A program made the position numbers and the translations under genes. Shown piece after piece: positions 44,294 through 54,156 of a stretch of 64,000 bases of DNA; the stretch's first letter is position 1; each line of letters begins with the position of its first letter. Below the pieces are notes generated by a model that saw nothing but the letters and a program-made list of their open reading frames with translations, ran no database searches and was not told where the DNA came from. The DNA comes from Bacteroidales bacterium (GTDB lineage Bacteria; Bacteroidota; Bacteroidia; Bacteroidales; UBA4417): positions 1 through 64,000 of the forward strand of contig JADJHD010000019.1 in assembly GCA_016707705.1 (NCBI GenBank), written 5' to 3'.

Positions 44294-45040
44294 CTATAGA
44301 TAGGAGCGCAGCCTTTTGTATCCCTCTTCAGAGGCTTTCAGTTTAGCACCGCATTTAAGACTGACAAGGTGTGTATCCTTTGTATAGAGTTCAACAGCAG
44401 AAATCTGAGAAATGTTGATAATTGAACTTCTGTGAATTCTGACAAATGTATTGGATGGAAGATGCTGCTCAAAGTACCTCATGGTTTTTTCCTTCAGATG
44501 ATTCCCAAGTTCTGAATAGATCATTACATAATCATCCTGAGCTTCAAGGTAATGGATCTTATCCACCGGAATAACAGTTATTTTGGAACCAAGTCGGGTT
44601 ACCACTCTTTCAATGGCTTCCCGGGAAGTTTCAATGTGATTCTGAAGTTTGCTGACTGCAAGTGCTGATTCAGCGAGGTTCTTTCCAACCCTGCTCCTGG
44701 CCTTTTGAAGCGCTTCGCCAAATCGTTCCCTTGAGAAAGGTTTCAGAAGATAATCAACTGCATTCAATTCGAATGCCTTGATCGCAAACTGATCATAGGC
44801 AGTGGTAAATACAATTTCCGGTCGGGAAGGAAGAACATCCAGCAATTCAAATCCATCAAGCTTTGGCATTTGAATATCAAGGAAAACAAGATCCGGGTTC
44901 AATTGCTGAATAGCTTTCAGGGCTTCAAATCCATCACCGCATTCGGCCAATACCTCAAGATCGGAATATTCAGAAAGGAAATTCTTCACAAGCTGCCTTG
45001 CCAGAGGCTCATCGTCGATGATTATGACTTTTATGGACAT
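44294..45040 (-). CDS. LytTR-family response regulator
   Basis: 248 residues. Receiver domain 1-120 with phosphoacceptor Asp55 (LVFLDIQMPKLDG) and Lys in YLLKPFSRERF; LytTR DNA-binding domain from about 145 (KITVIPVDKIHYLEAQDDYV; FVRIHRSSIINISQI). Such regulators bind direct repeats and control cell-envelope or extracellular-product genes. It lies 23 bases behind the histidine kinase gene, so the two are almost certainly a pair. A 177-base gap without visible signals separates it from the DUF5916 gene upstream. Confidence 0.95.
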   Translation of the reverse strand: MSIKVIIIDDEPLARQLVKNFLSEYSDLEVLAECGDGFEALKAIQQLNPDLVFLDIQMPKLDGFELLDVLPSRPEIVFTTAYDQFAIKAFELNAVDYLLKPFSRERFGEALQKARSRVGKNLAESALAVSKLQNHIETSREAIERVVTRLGSKITVIPVDKIHYLEAQDDYVMIYSELGNHLKEKTMRYFEQHLPSNTFVRIHRSSIINISQISAVELYTKDTHLVSLKCGAKLKASEEGYKRLRSYL

Positions 45041-45063
45041 GTGTGTTAAATTATGATTTAGAT

Positions 45064-46119
45064 TCAGGAGGGTATAATAAGAGGGAACCGAAGGTAAACA
45101 GAGAAGGTATGATCAGTCTGCTTTACCGAAAAAAGATCATTTCTGCGATAGATTGCCTTCATCCTGCCGGAAACATTCTTTAAGCCGGTTCCAGTACCCT
45201 TGCGGGGCAAAGAATCCGGATCATACGCATTGGAGATGCCAACTAACAGGTAGTCATTGTCACATTTTATTTCCAGGTTAACCACAGAAATTCCTGTTGT
45301 TGAATAAACACCATGCTTGACGGCATTTTCAAGCAGTGGTTGAAGAATCATGGCAGGAATTGGCCAATCATTGCATTTGCCGTCAACCTGTTTTTCAATC
45401 AATAATCGGTCGCTGAAACGAACTTTTTCAATATCCAGATACAATCCGGTATGATGAAGCTCATTGCCGAGAGTAGTCAGGGATTCATCAGCCATCGATA
45501 ATGAATATCTCATAAATTCGGATAGCTTGATAACCATTTCCTGAGCTTTGGATGGATCAATGATGGTAAGGGAGCTAACGGAGTTCAGGCTGTTAAACAG
45601 AAAATGAGGATTAATCTGTGCCCTAAGCTGATTCAGCTCAGCCTCGCGAAGCATTTCGGTTAGAGATGCTTCCCGTTGAATTCTTTCCCTTAATTCATTG
45701 ATGCTCTGATAGAGCGAGAAAGCGGAAAGCAGAAGCAGATATATAAGCACGCTTGCAATTATTCTCATGGTAAGGGAGCGCTCGAGGAAGGCAAGATAAA
45801 CCATGTCATCGCTCCCTATAGCCCTCATAATCAATATCGAGCTTCCTATGGTAATTAGTAGTATAAATGCAATGGCAGCCAGAAAATAGCTCAGACGCTC
45901 AGTCCAGTTTCTTTGGACTTTTCGGGTGAACTGCAATGAAAACCAGATTCCAACGCTGAAAACAGAAAATATTGAATTGAAGACAAAGCTGTCGAATAGA
46001 GCCAGGAACAAGTTGACTCCAAAACTCTGGTACAACAATGCAAAATGGATAGCCGCAACGGCTACCCAAAATGTCAGGATAATAATCCAGCTGTTCTTGC
46101 TTAGAAACCTGTTTAACAC
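45064..46119 (-). CDS. LytS/YehU-type membrane histidine kinase
   Basis: 351 residues. Four membrane helices (about 11-30, 38-62, 79-99, 119-137), a short coiled linker, and a His_kinase domain (PF06580 type) with His172 in LRAQINPHFLFNSLNSVSSL. The ATPase part has LQPLLENAVKHGV (N box) and KGTGTGLKNVSGRM (G box). No periplasmic sensor domain, so it probably senses a membrane partner or membrane state. Partner of the downstream LytTR regulator; the LiaF-like gene lies 23 bases upstream in the same operon and may supply the signal. Confidence 0.94.
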   Translation of the reverse strand: MLNRFLSKNSWIIILTFWVAVAAIHFALLYQSFGVNLFLALFDSFVFNSIFSVFSVGIWFSLQFTRKVQRNWTERLSYFLAAIAFILLITIGSSILIMRAIGSDDMVYLAFLERSLTMRIIASVLIYLLLLSAFSLYQSINELRERIQREASLTEMLREAELNQLRAQINPHFLFNSLNSVSSLTIIDPSKAQEMVIKLSEFMRYSLSMADESLTTLGNELHHTGLYLDIEKVRFSDRLLIEKQVDGKCNDWPIPAMILQPLLENAVKHGVYSTTGISVVNLEIKCDNDYLLVGISNAYDPDSLPRKGTGTGLKNVSGRMKAIYRRNDLFSVKQTDHTFSVYLRFPLIIPS

Positions 46120-46142
46120 GCGTCTGAAATATTAAACAGTTT

Positions 46143-46877
46143 TTAGTAGCTGCGGATTTCTCCACCACCGAATATTGCTACACCCTTTATAATCAAGGTT
46201 TTGGAATGATCGATCTGAGAAGTATTCCTTTTGTCGACAAAACCACCAAATATATTAAGTACCTCCACCCTTACATTCCAGTCGGCAGGAACAGTGAGTG
46301 AAGAACCACCAAATACAGCAACCATTTCTATAACACTGGTACCTTCTGCCAATTTTGCCTGTGTAAGATCCAGTTTTGAACCGCCAAATACAGCTACAAT
46401 ATTTCCACCCTTGAAATCCTGTGACAAAATTTTGCGCTCACCACCGCCGAAAATGGCAAGATCTTCAAAGATATCCTGATCAGTGGAGGCTGAATTATAT
46501 ATATGGTGTTTCTTAAACCTCATGGTGCCAAAAATCAGGCTTAGTCCTATCATGATAATTATGGCCGGCCAGAAGACATGCCAAAGGGTAAATGGCAGAT
46601 GGAAATAATTTACCAGCAGGAAAAATGCTCCAATGGACATCAGGATCAACCCTGCCCAGATTGAATGCTTCCCGAAAATATTAAGAGCTCCGATTGCTAT
46701 AAGGAGCATTTCCCAGGAAAAGACCACTCTGCTGACAGAAGGGTCAAGATTACCGGTGTTTTTTGCCATGAGCAGCAATCCTGCCAGAATTACAAGTACA
46801 CCAAAGGCAACACTCTTTCCGGGATTGCGATGATGCTTATGCTTACGTTCCTGATTGTCGAAATAATTTGATTCCAT
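46143..46877 (-). CDS. LiaF-like membrane protein (cell-envelope stress type)
   Basis: 244 residues. A polar, His/Lys-rich N-terminus, then four membrane helices (about 22-38, 50-68, 72-90, 97-117), then a C-terminal beta-rich domain with repeated AVFGG motifs (AIFGGGERKILSQ; VAVFGGSKLDL; VAVFGGSSLTV; LNIFGGFVDKR; VAIFGGGEIR) of the LiaF C-terminal/DUF2154 kind. In Firmicutes LiaF restrains the LiaS kinase; here it is first in an operon with a LytS-type kinase and LytTR regulator, which suggests an analogous membrane-sensing role (inference). Confidence 0.85.
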   Translation of the reverse strand: MESNYFDNQERKHKHHRNPGKSVAFGVLVILAGLLLMAKNTGNLDPSVSRVVFSWEMLLIAIGALNIFGKHSIWAGLILMSIGAFFLLVNYFHLPFTLWHVFWPAIIIMIGLSLIFGTMRFKKHHIYNSASTDQDIFEDLAIFGGGERKILSQDFKGGNIVAVFGGSKLDLTQAKLAEGTSVIEMVAVFGGSSLTVPADWNVRVEVLNIFGGFVDKRNTSQIDHSKTLIIKGVAIFGGGEIRSY

Positions 46878-46905
46878 ATCAATAGTGTTGTTTATGATTA
46901 TGCAG

Positions 46906-46913
46906 CAAATGTA
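46906..46913 (-). promoter_or_regulatory. -7 element of a probable promoter for the LiaF-like operon
   Basis: TACATTTG on the minus strand fits TAnnTTTG and lies 29 bases before the start codon; the -33 region (TTTACC) is only a partial match. Confidence 0.4.
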
Positions 46914-47129
46914 CAGCGGTAGGATAAGGTGGTAAACTCAATTTCGGTGAATGCCGGATATAGTTCGGTAAAGGGGGTATTAATAGCTTATTTTCAATGA
47001 GTAAGGCAATTAACCTTTGACCGGGCAACGGTATTAAGACCTCTAAGGTGTGGTGGTGTTAATAAATTCATTAAATCCACAAAGTCATATATCGTACTTT
47101 TGCGAAATATACCGCAAATATAAGACTGA

Positions 47130-49478
47130 GTGAAGAGAAACCTACTGGACGAGTTAAATGAAGCCCAGCGTGAAGCCGTTGTTCAAACCAAAGGGCCTGT
47201 TATGGTTATTGCCGGCGCAGGCTCCGGAAAAACACGTGCGCTAACGTATCGGGTAGCCTATCTGATTGATCAGGGTGCCGATGCCTTCAATATTCTGTGC
47301 CTCACCTTTACCAACAAGGCTGCAAGGGAGATGAAGGAAAGGATCATTCAACTTGTTGGACCTGAAGCCAGAAACGTATGGATGGGTACCTTTCACTCTA
47401 TTTTTGCGAGAATCTTAAGAGCTGACGGACATTTACTTGGCTATCCTGCCAGTTTTACAATTTACGATACCGATGACAGCAAAAGTCTGCTGAAGAATAT
47501 CATTAAGGAGATGGACCTTGATATCAAGGAATATGCTCCCAATTTCGTGCTGGGAAGAATCTCATCCGCCAAATCAAACCTGATTTCTGCCGAAGAATAC
47601 AACAACAATGCAGAGATACAGGAACAGGACCGGCAATCCAAGAAGCCTTATGTTGGCAAGATCTATGGTATATATCAGAACAGGCTTTTTCGGTCCGGAG
47701 CAATGGACTTTGACGACCTGTTGTTTAATACCAATATCTTGCTTCGTGACCATCCTGACATTCTGTACAAGTATCAGGATAAGTTCAGGTATATTCTCGT
47801 AGATGAATATCAGGACACTAACTACTCACAATATATTATTGTAAAAAAGCTTGCTTCACGCTTTGAGAATATCTGCGTGGTAGGTGATGATGCGCAAAGT
47901 ATTTATGCCTTCAGGGGGGCAAACATCCAGAATATCCTGAATTTCAAGAATGATTATCCGGAGTATAAACTTGTAAAGCTTGAACAGAACTATCGTTCTA
48001 CCCAAACCATTGTTAATGCTGCCAATAGCGTAATTGCAAACAACAAGGACCAGATCAGGAAAGAGGTTTGGACTGACAATGAGGAAGGACAGCTGATCAA
48101 GCTCCTGAAGGCCAATAGCGACAGTGAAGAAGGCTCCCTGATTGCCAATGCGATATTTGAGATCAGGATGAATGAGCATGTTTCCAATGATTCATTCGTC
48201 ATTTTATACAGGACAAATGCACAGTCGAGGCCAATTGAAGAATCCCTGAGGAGATTGAACATCCCCTACCGGATTTATGGTGGATTGTCGTTTTACAGCC
48301 GCAAGGAAATCAAGGATATGCTTTCCTATTTCAGGCTGGCAGTAAATACCAATGATGAAGAAGCCCTGAGAAGGGTTATCAATTATCCATCAAGGGGAAT
48401 TGGTGAAACATCTATTCAGAAGCTTTCAATTATTGCGGGGAACAATGAGATCTCACTATGGGATGCTTTGCGTAACCACGAATCCTACAATCTGGGATTC
48501 AGCGGCAAGACTGCTGCATCCATGAGTGCTTTCTGCACAATGATTGAAGCATTCGGAACCATGCTGCATAAACAGAATGCTTACGAAGTTGCCGCTTACA
48601 TTGCAAAATCATCTGGAATACTCAAAGAGTTGGAAGAGGATAAGACCAATGAAGGCCAGAGCAGGATTGAAAATATAGAAGCTTTGATTAATGCTGTTCA
48701 GGAATTTACTGAACGCGAGGCTGAACCCGGTGAAGATGGTATTCCTGTCCGGCATCTGGATGAGTTCCTGCAAGAGATATCGTTGATTACGGATCAGGAC
48801 AATCAGGATCCGAATGATACTGACCATGTATCGTTGATGACCATTCACCAGGCCAAGGGACTTGAATATCCCTATGTTTTTATTGCCGGACTCGAAGAGA
48901 ACCTGTTTCCTTCTTTTATGTCTGTTTCGTCCCGGGTTGATCTGGAGGAAGAACGAAGACTTTTTTATGTAGCACTGACAAGGGCTGAGAAGAAGGTCAC
49001 TATTTCCTATGCTGAATCAAGGTACAAATGGGGACAGCTTACAATGGCCGAACCCAGCCGTTTTCTGGAAGAAATTGATGATGTGTTCATCGACAGGCCA
49101 GCCAAGAATAAATGGAACCGCCTTGCAGAGGATGGAGGAATAAACTCCAGATTCAATGCGCCTCAGAAAAAGGAAGCTCCAAAGTTCAAATCACCAGCTG
49201 CTCCTCCTGCTCCCAACAGGCCCGCTCCCACAACACCGGGTCCAGGCTTCAGGAAAATCAGCAGTGAAGCGCCCAAAGCTCCAGTTGACAACAACCCGGC
49301 CGGGGATGACATTGAAATGATCAGGAATGGTATGCGGGTTCAGCATGCCACTTTTGGAGAAGGCACTGTGATGAATGTGGAAGGAAGCGGTCCGAATAAA
49401 AAAGCTGCTGTTCAGTTTGATGTTGTAGGACTGAAGCAGTTACTTCTGAGGTTCGCCAAATTGAAGATTATTTCCTAA
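47130..49478 (+). CDS. pcrA: UvrD/PcrA-type ATP-dependent 3'-5' DNA helicase
   Basis: 782 residues, starting at GTG (an in-frame TGA lies immediately upstream, so no longer start is possible). Superfamily 1 motifs are in order: Q motif LLDELNEAQREAV, Walker A AGAGSGKT (28-35), DEYQDTNYSQY (motif II), VGDDAQSIYAFRGA (motif III), QNYRSTQTI (motif IV), VSLMTIHQAKGLEYPYVF (motif V) and FYVALTRAEKKV (motif VI). A Pro/Lys linker and a C-terminal Tudor-like domain (GMRVQHATFGEGTVMNVEGS) that binds RNA polymerase in PcrA complete it. Role in excision repair and in removing replication obstacles is known for the family. Confidence 0.95.
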   Translation: MKRNLLDELNEAQREAVVQTKGPVMVIAGAGSGKTRALTYRVAYLIDQGADAFNILCLTFTNKAAREMKERIIQLVGPEARNVWMGTFHSIFARILRADGHLLGYPASFTIYDTDDSKSLLKNIIKEMDLDIKEYAPNFVLGRISSAKSNLISAEEYNNNAEIQEQDRQSKKPYVGKIYGIYQNRLFRSGAMDFDDLLFNTNILLRDHPDILYKYQDKFRYILVDEYQDTNYSQYIIVKKLASRFENICVVGDDAQSIYAFRGANIQNILNFKNDYPEYKLVKLEQNYRSTQTIVNAANSVIANNKDQIRKEVWTDNEEGQLIKLLKANSDSEEGSLIANAIFEIRMNEHVSNDSFVILYRTNAQSRPIEESLRRLNIPYRIYGGLSFYSRKEIKDMLSYFRLAVNTNDEEALRRVINYPSRGIGETSIQKLSIIAGNNEISLWDALRNHESYNLGFSGKTAASMSAFCTMIEAFGTMLHKQNAYEVAAYIAKSSGILKELEEDKTNEGQSRIENIEALINAVQEFTEREAEPGEDGIPVRHLDEFLQEISLITDQDNQDPNDTDHVSLMTIHQAKGLEYPYVFIAGLEENLFPSFMSVSSRVDLEEERRLFYVALTRAEKKVTISYAESRYKWGQLTMAEPSRFLEEIDDVFIDRPAKNKWNRLAEDGGINSRFNAPQKKEAPKFKSPAAPPAPNRPAPTTPGPGFRKISSEAPKAPVDNNPAGDDIEMIRNGMRVQHATFGEGTVMNVEGSGPNKKAAVQFDVVGLKQLLLRFAKLKIIS

Positions 49479-49502
49479 GCGAAGCAGATTCCCTTTATTT
49501 CT

Positions 49503-51578
49503 CTAATGCTGCAGCACAATTCTGCTGTTCATTTTCTTTTGTTCTGTTTCTACTCTCAGCTGATAAATGCCATTCTCCAATCCTGAAAGATCCAATTCCT
49601 GCTGAATATTCAAATATCCTTGCATTCTGCATCTTCCCCATGAATCGAAGATCCTGAAATACCCGGATTTTTCCTGAGAAGTATTCAGCCTTACCAAACC
49701 CGTTGTGGGATTGGGATAGACCTCAAGACTTGTTTCAACTTCTGGGAAATGCTTCGTAGCCAGAGGAATTGAGGCGAGGGCTGTTTTCCAAATTCCATTG
49801 CCATTAGTTCCTGCAAAGAGAGTGTCATTCTTTATACCGAGTGAAAGGATATCAACGTTTGGAAGATTTTCATTGAATGAATGCCAGTTGCCACCAAGAT
49901 CAGTGGTATAATACAACCCTTTGGAGGTTGAGACAAAAAGGCTGTTACCTTGATATGTGTAGGATTTAATGCCCCAGGCATCAACAGGAAATCCGTTAGT
50001 CATCAAAGACCAGTATATACCATCATTGGTGCTTACGTACATCCCCAAACCCGGGACATAGGCAAAAATTGCATCCTGACAGGCAGCCAGACCTTCTATT
50101 CCCCGATTGAGAGGCAAACCGGAGTTGGAAAGTACCCACTGCTCATTCTCTCTTCTAAGCAGTTGACCTTCGCCACATGCTACAGAGAAAGGAATCGAAT
50201 GATAAACCAAAAAGTCGTAAATGTAGTTGCAGTATTGTGAAGGGAGGCTCCAGTCACGCCAATACTGGCCCAGGTCACTTGTAACCCCAAGTATTTCATT
50301 TTCATACGCATAAAGACTACCATTGTTAACATAGATTCTATATGGATCATCCCCTACGAATGGAACCGAAGTAATGGTATTTTGCCAATTCACTCCATGA
50401 TCGTTACTGAAGAGTACCCATCCTTCCTCAAATGGAGGAGAGGCATTTGTTTGCTTTGCAGACACATAAACTGTATCGCCTGAGGATACAACGGGGCCAA
50501 GGTAGTTTCGGCTGATTGTCGGGCTGATATTACTCCAACTACTTCCGTCAGTGCATGCATACACATCATAAAGGTCATTGGAAACAACGGCAGCAGGGAG
50601 AACTGCTATTGAAGAAGGTGAAGAGCAAATCATACCATTTCTGTAAGGAGTCCAGCCTGAGTTTGAATATACCTGAACTCCATAATTCAAGGTACCGCAA
50701 TAAAGAGCAGATTCGCTCAAGTGCAAGCAGGTTAATTTAAGCTCGGGAAGTCCTGTGTTTATCTGAGTCCATTGAGCACCCAGATTCTGGGAATAAAAAA
50801 CTCCATCAGATTTTGTACCCAGGTAGAAATCCTGTCCTTCAGAAATCATACAGCTTATCAAGGAAGATGCGGTGAACAGATTAGTCCAGGTATTTCCATT
50901 ATCAGTACTCCTGAAAAGCTTCTTATCCTTCGACACATATACTGTGTCATTAACACCATAGAGCATACTTGTCACCTCACTCCCAGGAATTACAGAGGAA
51001 ATGAAAGTCCAGGCTCCAGGGTCAACGGAATTTCTATAAACCCCCAGATCGGTCCTGCAATAGAGATACTGGCTGCCAACATATATTTCCCTTACATACT
51101 CATATCCCCACTGCATCTGAGGCAATCCAACATTGTACTGAATGAAGGTTCCTCCATGATCAGGCGAGATCAGGAATCCACCCCCAAGTGAACCGAGGTA
51201 GATTTTTCCATTTTTGATCTCCATATCGCCTATACCTCCACCCATATTGCAGGAGATAGCCTCGGATGGGTTGTCAGGTGAGAACTTTTTTAGTCCTCCG
51301 ATATCAAATACAACATAAGCGGTATCCCCATCAAAAGCCATCGCATTGCATGAACCCGGCAATAACAGATTCCATCCTTCATTTGTATAATCTGAAATGA
51401 ATAAACCGCAGGGTGTGGTTGAAAATATCCCGGAGGCATCAGACATAAGTGAGGCAACAGTAGTCTTGCCATAGGGGCCATCTGTTTGAATCCATTGGGC
51501 TTTCGCCGGGATTAACAGGGTTACTGCCAGTATCAATAAAATGAAAATTCTAAACATAGCAGATAGATTAGTAAGCAT
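49503..51578 (-). CDS. Secreted BNR/propeller-repeat protein with T9SS sorting domain
   Basis: 691 residues (684 from the second Met at 51557, where the signal peptide FRIFILLILAVTLLIPAKAQ begins directly). The body is a run of beta-propeller units with Asp-box-like motifs (FRSTDNGNTWTNL; FSNDHGVNWQNT; YYTTDLGGNWHSF; VYVSTNDGIYWSLM), as in sialidase-like and Ycf48-like proteins. The last 80 residues are a type A T9SS sorting domain (LEVYPNPTTGLVRLNTS; FDSWGRCRMQG; LSGLENGIYQLRVETE). So it is exported and attached or released at the cell surface. Ligand unknown. Convergent with pcrA, 24 bases apart. Confidence 0.9.
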   Translation of the reverse strand: MLTNLSAMFRIFILLILAVTLLIPAKAQWIQTDGPYGKTTVASLMSDASGIFSTTPCGLFISDYTNEGWNLLLPGSCNAMAFDGDTAYVVFDIGGLKKFSPDNPSEAISCNMGGGIGDMEIKNGKIYLGSLGGGFLISPDHGGTFIQYNVGLPQMQWGYEYVREIYVGSQYLYCRTDLGVYRNSVDPGAWTFISSVIPGSEVTSMLYGVNDTVYVSKDKKLFRSTDNGNTWTNLFTASSLISCMISEGQDFYLGTKSDGVFYSQNLGAQWTQINTGLPELKLTCLHLSESALYCGTLNYGVQVYSNSGWTPYRNGMICSSPSSIAVLPAAVVSNDLYDVYACTDGSSWSNISPTISRNYLGPVVSSGDTVYVSAKQTNASPPFEEGWVLFSNDHGVNWQNTITSVPFVGDDPYRIYVNNGSLYAYENEILGVTSDLGQYWRDWSLPSQYCNYIYDFLVYHSIPFSVACGEGQLLRRENEQWVLSNSGLPLNRGIEGLAACQDAIFAYVPGLGMYVSTNDGIYWSLMTNGFPVDAWGIKSYTYQGNSLFVSTSKGLYYTTDLGGNWHSFNENLPNVDILSLGIKNDTLFAGTNGNGIWKTALASIPLATKHFPEVETSLEVYPNPTTGLVRLNTSQEKSGYFRIFDSWGRCRMQGYLNIQQELDLSGLENGIYQLRVETEQKKMNSRIVLQH

Positions 51579-51719
51579 TAAAACGATTCTTCAAAGCCGG
51601 CAAGAAATGGAAGCAATAATTAAATATTCAGCTTTAAGACACTTTAAAAGCCTTATACCCTTACAGATAGATTGAGAATCTGGCTTGGAATATTCTGAAA
51701 CCTTGAAGAAGACTGAGTA

Positions 51720-53018
51720 TCAAACCAGGTTAAAGACTGCTTTCTTCGACCAGGCAGTCAGGAACAGCCCCCTCGAACCCATAAAGAGCAGCATTGCTAT
51801 CCAGAGTCCATGATTACCCAGCCAGGGGGTTAGCAGATAATAAGCGGGCAGGAAGATTACAGTTGTAATAATCAGCATGCTGTTACGCATAGCCCTCGAT
51901 GCGGTTGCTCCCACATAAATTCCATCCCATACAAAAGCAGCAAAAGTTACAAATGGGACCAGAATTACCCAGATCAGATAAGGTCCGGAAGCAGTCTGCA
52001 ACTCCAGATCATTGGTTAACATACTGATAATTAACCTGCCAAAAAGCGCATATACAATTGTAAACAGCAGGGCAATTCCCAAACCCCACCGGAATAATAA
52101 ACTGACTGAATGCTTCAGATTTGCCTTGTCACCGGCACCGATATACTTGCCGGTCAGTGCTTCGGCAGCATAGGCAAAACCATCGGTAAAATAGGAAAAG
52201 AAATAGAAAAGTTGAAACAGAAGTGTGTTCACTGCCAGAACTTTATCACTACTTGCAGCTGATTTGGCGGTGAAGAATGTTAAAGTAAAAATCAGGCAAA
52301 GGGTCCTGATGAAAATATCCTTGTTTACATGGATAAACTTCATGACATCTTGCCTGTTCAGGGCTTTGGCTATATGCAGGTATTTCTTCTGTTTTACCAG
52401 GTACTTCGACAAAAGGAATGATCCGAGTAATAAGCCTGTGTATTGACTGCAAACATTAGCCCAGGCTATACCATCGGAAGCCTTGCCGAACACCCTGATG
52501 AACAGCAGGCTGAACCCAATATTTAGAAGATTAACCGAGACTGCCAGAACCATTGGAAAGCGGGCATTCTGCATGCCAATAAACCAGCCTGTCAGCACAT
52601 AAATCACAAGAGTTGCTGGTGCTGCGTAGATACGAATCCTGAAGTATTGTCTTGCTAGTTCTGATACCTCCGGACTGCTGACAATGACACGGAATGCAAT
52701 CCATTCAAGCAAGACTTGCATCAGAATCAATAATACTCCGCCAGCAAGAGCTGTTGTGATGCCTCTCACCAGAACAGCAGTAGTTTCGGAGAAATCCCTT
52801 CTGCCATAAGCCTGAGCCGTGAATCCACTTGTTCCCATTCTCAGGAATCCGAAACCCCAGAAGAGAAAATTGAAAATCATGCCTCCGACAGCTATTGCAC
52901 CTACGTACAATGAGCCACCCATATGTCCCATGAGTCCAAGGTCCACCATTCCAAGCAAAGGGATTGTAATGTTGGTGAGGATATTGGGGATGGAAAGAAG
53001 CAGGATTTTACGATTCAC
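51720..53018 (-). CDS. MATE-family efflux transporter (DinF-like)
   Basis: 432 residues from the GTG at 53016-53018; an ATG at 53060 would add 14 odd residues (three Cys, PCCFSHFCKK) before the first helix, so the GTG seems better. Twelve hydrophobic segments; family segments LSIPNILTNITIPLLGMVDL with GLMGHMG and FGFLRMGTSGFTAQAYGRRD are typical of the DinF branch. It exports organic cations or other small molecules in exchange for Na+ or H+; substrate not predictable. Confidence 0.92.
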   Translation of the reverse strand: MNRKILLLSIPNILTNITIPLLGMVDLGLMGHMGGSLYVGAIAVGGMIFNFLFWGFGFLRMGTSGFTAQAYGRRDFSETTAVLVRGITTALAGGVLLILMQVLLEWIAFRVIVSSPEVSELARQYFRIRIYAAPATLVIYVLTGWFIGMQNARFPMVLAVSVNLLNIGFSLLFIRVFGKASDGIAWANVCSQYTGLLLGSFLLSKYLVKQKKYLHIAKALNRQDVMKFIHVNKDIFIRTLCLIFTLTFFTAKSAASSDKVLAVNTLLFQLFYFFSYFTDGFAYAAEALTGKYIGAGDKANLKHSVSLLFRWGLGIALLFTIVYALFGRLIISMLTNDLELQTASGPYLIWVILVPFVTFAAFVWDGIYVGATASRAMRNSMLIITTVIFLPAYYLLTPWLGNHGLWIAMLLFMGSRGLFLTAWSKKAVFNLV

Positions 53019-53266
53019 GGGGGGATTTTTTTTGCAAAAATGCGAAAAACAGCAAGGCAATCTTACAAATGTAAACCTTCGTTTTAATTCTGCCGAGAGA
53101 GGAAATTTTCAAAAACATATCCATCTGCCACATAATTGCTTACTTTTGTCACAGGTTATAAAATCCTATCCCTGAATTTCCCGTTTGCAGCATTCACTGT
53201 CCGGGAATCTTCCACCGGAACGATACAATAATTACCCCTTTCTGAGTTTTATACTTTTTTACATTT

Positions 53267-53932
53267 ATGGAATACAATACCACAAGAGGCAGCCTGATCA
53301 TTTCTGAATATGGTCGGAATGTGCAGGAGATGATTCGTTTCATTTGCGAGCAGCCTGACCGTGAAAAACGGAACCGCATGTCGAATACCCTGGTGAACAT
53401 ACTCGCCAGCATGCATCCTGATATGCGTGATCAGGGCGACGTAAAGCACAAGCTTTGGGATCATATACACGTGATGTCTGATTTTCAGCTTGATGTTGAT
53501 TCCCCCTACCCCATTCCTCCCCGTCCTCAGGATGCTCCTAAACCCCTCAAGGTAAACTACACCCAGGAAGACATCAAGCTTCGCCCCTACGGCAAGTACA
53601 TGCAGCGCATCATTGAAAAGGCCACCGATTTTGAGGAAGGTGCTGAAAAAGATGCACTTGTTAAAACCATTGCCAACGGTCTAAAGAAAATGTACCTGAA
53701 TTGGAACAGGGATTCAGTGAATGATGAACTGATTCATGAGCATCTTGGATTGCTATCAGCCGGAAGACTGAAGCTGCATGAAGACGATAAGCTGCATTCA
53801 ACTGTAGATATTCTGAAAGCCAATAGTCAGGTCCCAAAACAATCGCAGTCGACCCAACAGCAGCAGCACAGGCGGAAATTCAATCCAAAGAAGGATAACA
53901 ATAATAATGGCAGGCATCGTCGGAAATTCTAA
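53267..53932 (+). CDS. DUF4290 family protein
   Basis: 221 residues, soluble and mostly helical. The start (MEYNTTRGSLIISEYGRNVQ) and LWDHIHVMSDFQLDVDSPYP are characteristic of DUF4290, a family restricted, as far as I know, to Bacteroidota. The last 35 residues are Gln/His/Lys/Arg/Asn-rich (QSTQQQQHRRKFNPKKDNNN) and look disordered and possibly nucleic-acid binding. Function unknown. It precedes murA in the same direction but a terminator-like hairpin lies between them. Confidence 0.85.
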   Translation: MEYNTTRGSLIISEYGRNVQEMIRFICEQPDREKRNRMSNTLVNILASMHPDMRDQGDVKHKLWDHIHVMSDFQLDVDSPYPIPPRPQDAPKPLKVNYTQEDIKLRPYGKYMQRIIEKATDFEEGAEKDALVKTIANGLKKMYLNWNRDSVNDELIHEHLGLLSAGRLKLHEDDKLHSTVDILKANSQVPKQSQSTQQQQHRRKFNPKKDNNNNGRHRRKF

Positions 53933-53972
53933 AGCCGAACTTCGCAAATCAATCTGAGCCTAATAAAATAAG

Positions 53973-54002
53973 CAGCTACCAATTCAGGCAGCTGTTTTTT
54001 TT
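53973..54002 (+). terminator. Terminator behind the DUF4290 gene
   Basis: CAGCT (53973-53977) pairs with AGCTG (53990-53994), loop of 12, followed by a run of eight T. The stem is short but the T run is good. Confidence 0.6.
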
Positions 54003-54156
54003 ATTTCCAGTCACCAAACAGTTTCCTCCTCAAAAAGAAAGAAGATCAAGTTTGTTTACTTTTTCAACATTGAAAAGAGAGTATCTTATCATTTCAAACT
54101 AGTTTGTAAACGAATAGATTTTGTAATTTTCCAAAAAATTAATTCCCGGAGCTACT

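Noticed and set aside
47072..47102. Promoter for pcrA with -7 element TACTTTTG at 47095-47102
   Set aside because: The -7 element is good, but no TTG lies at the right distance upstream; not strong enough to list as a feature.
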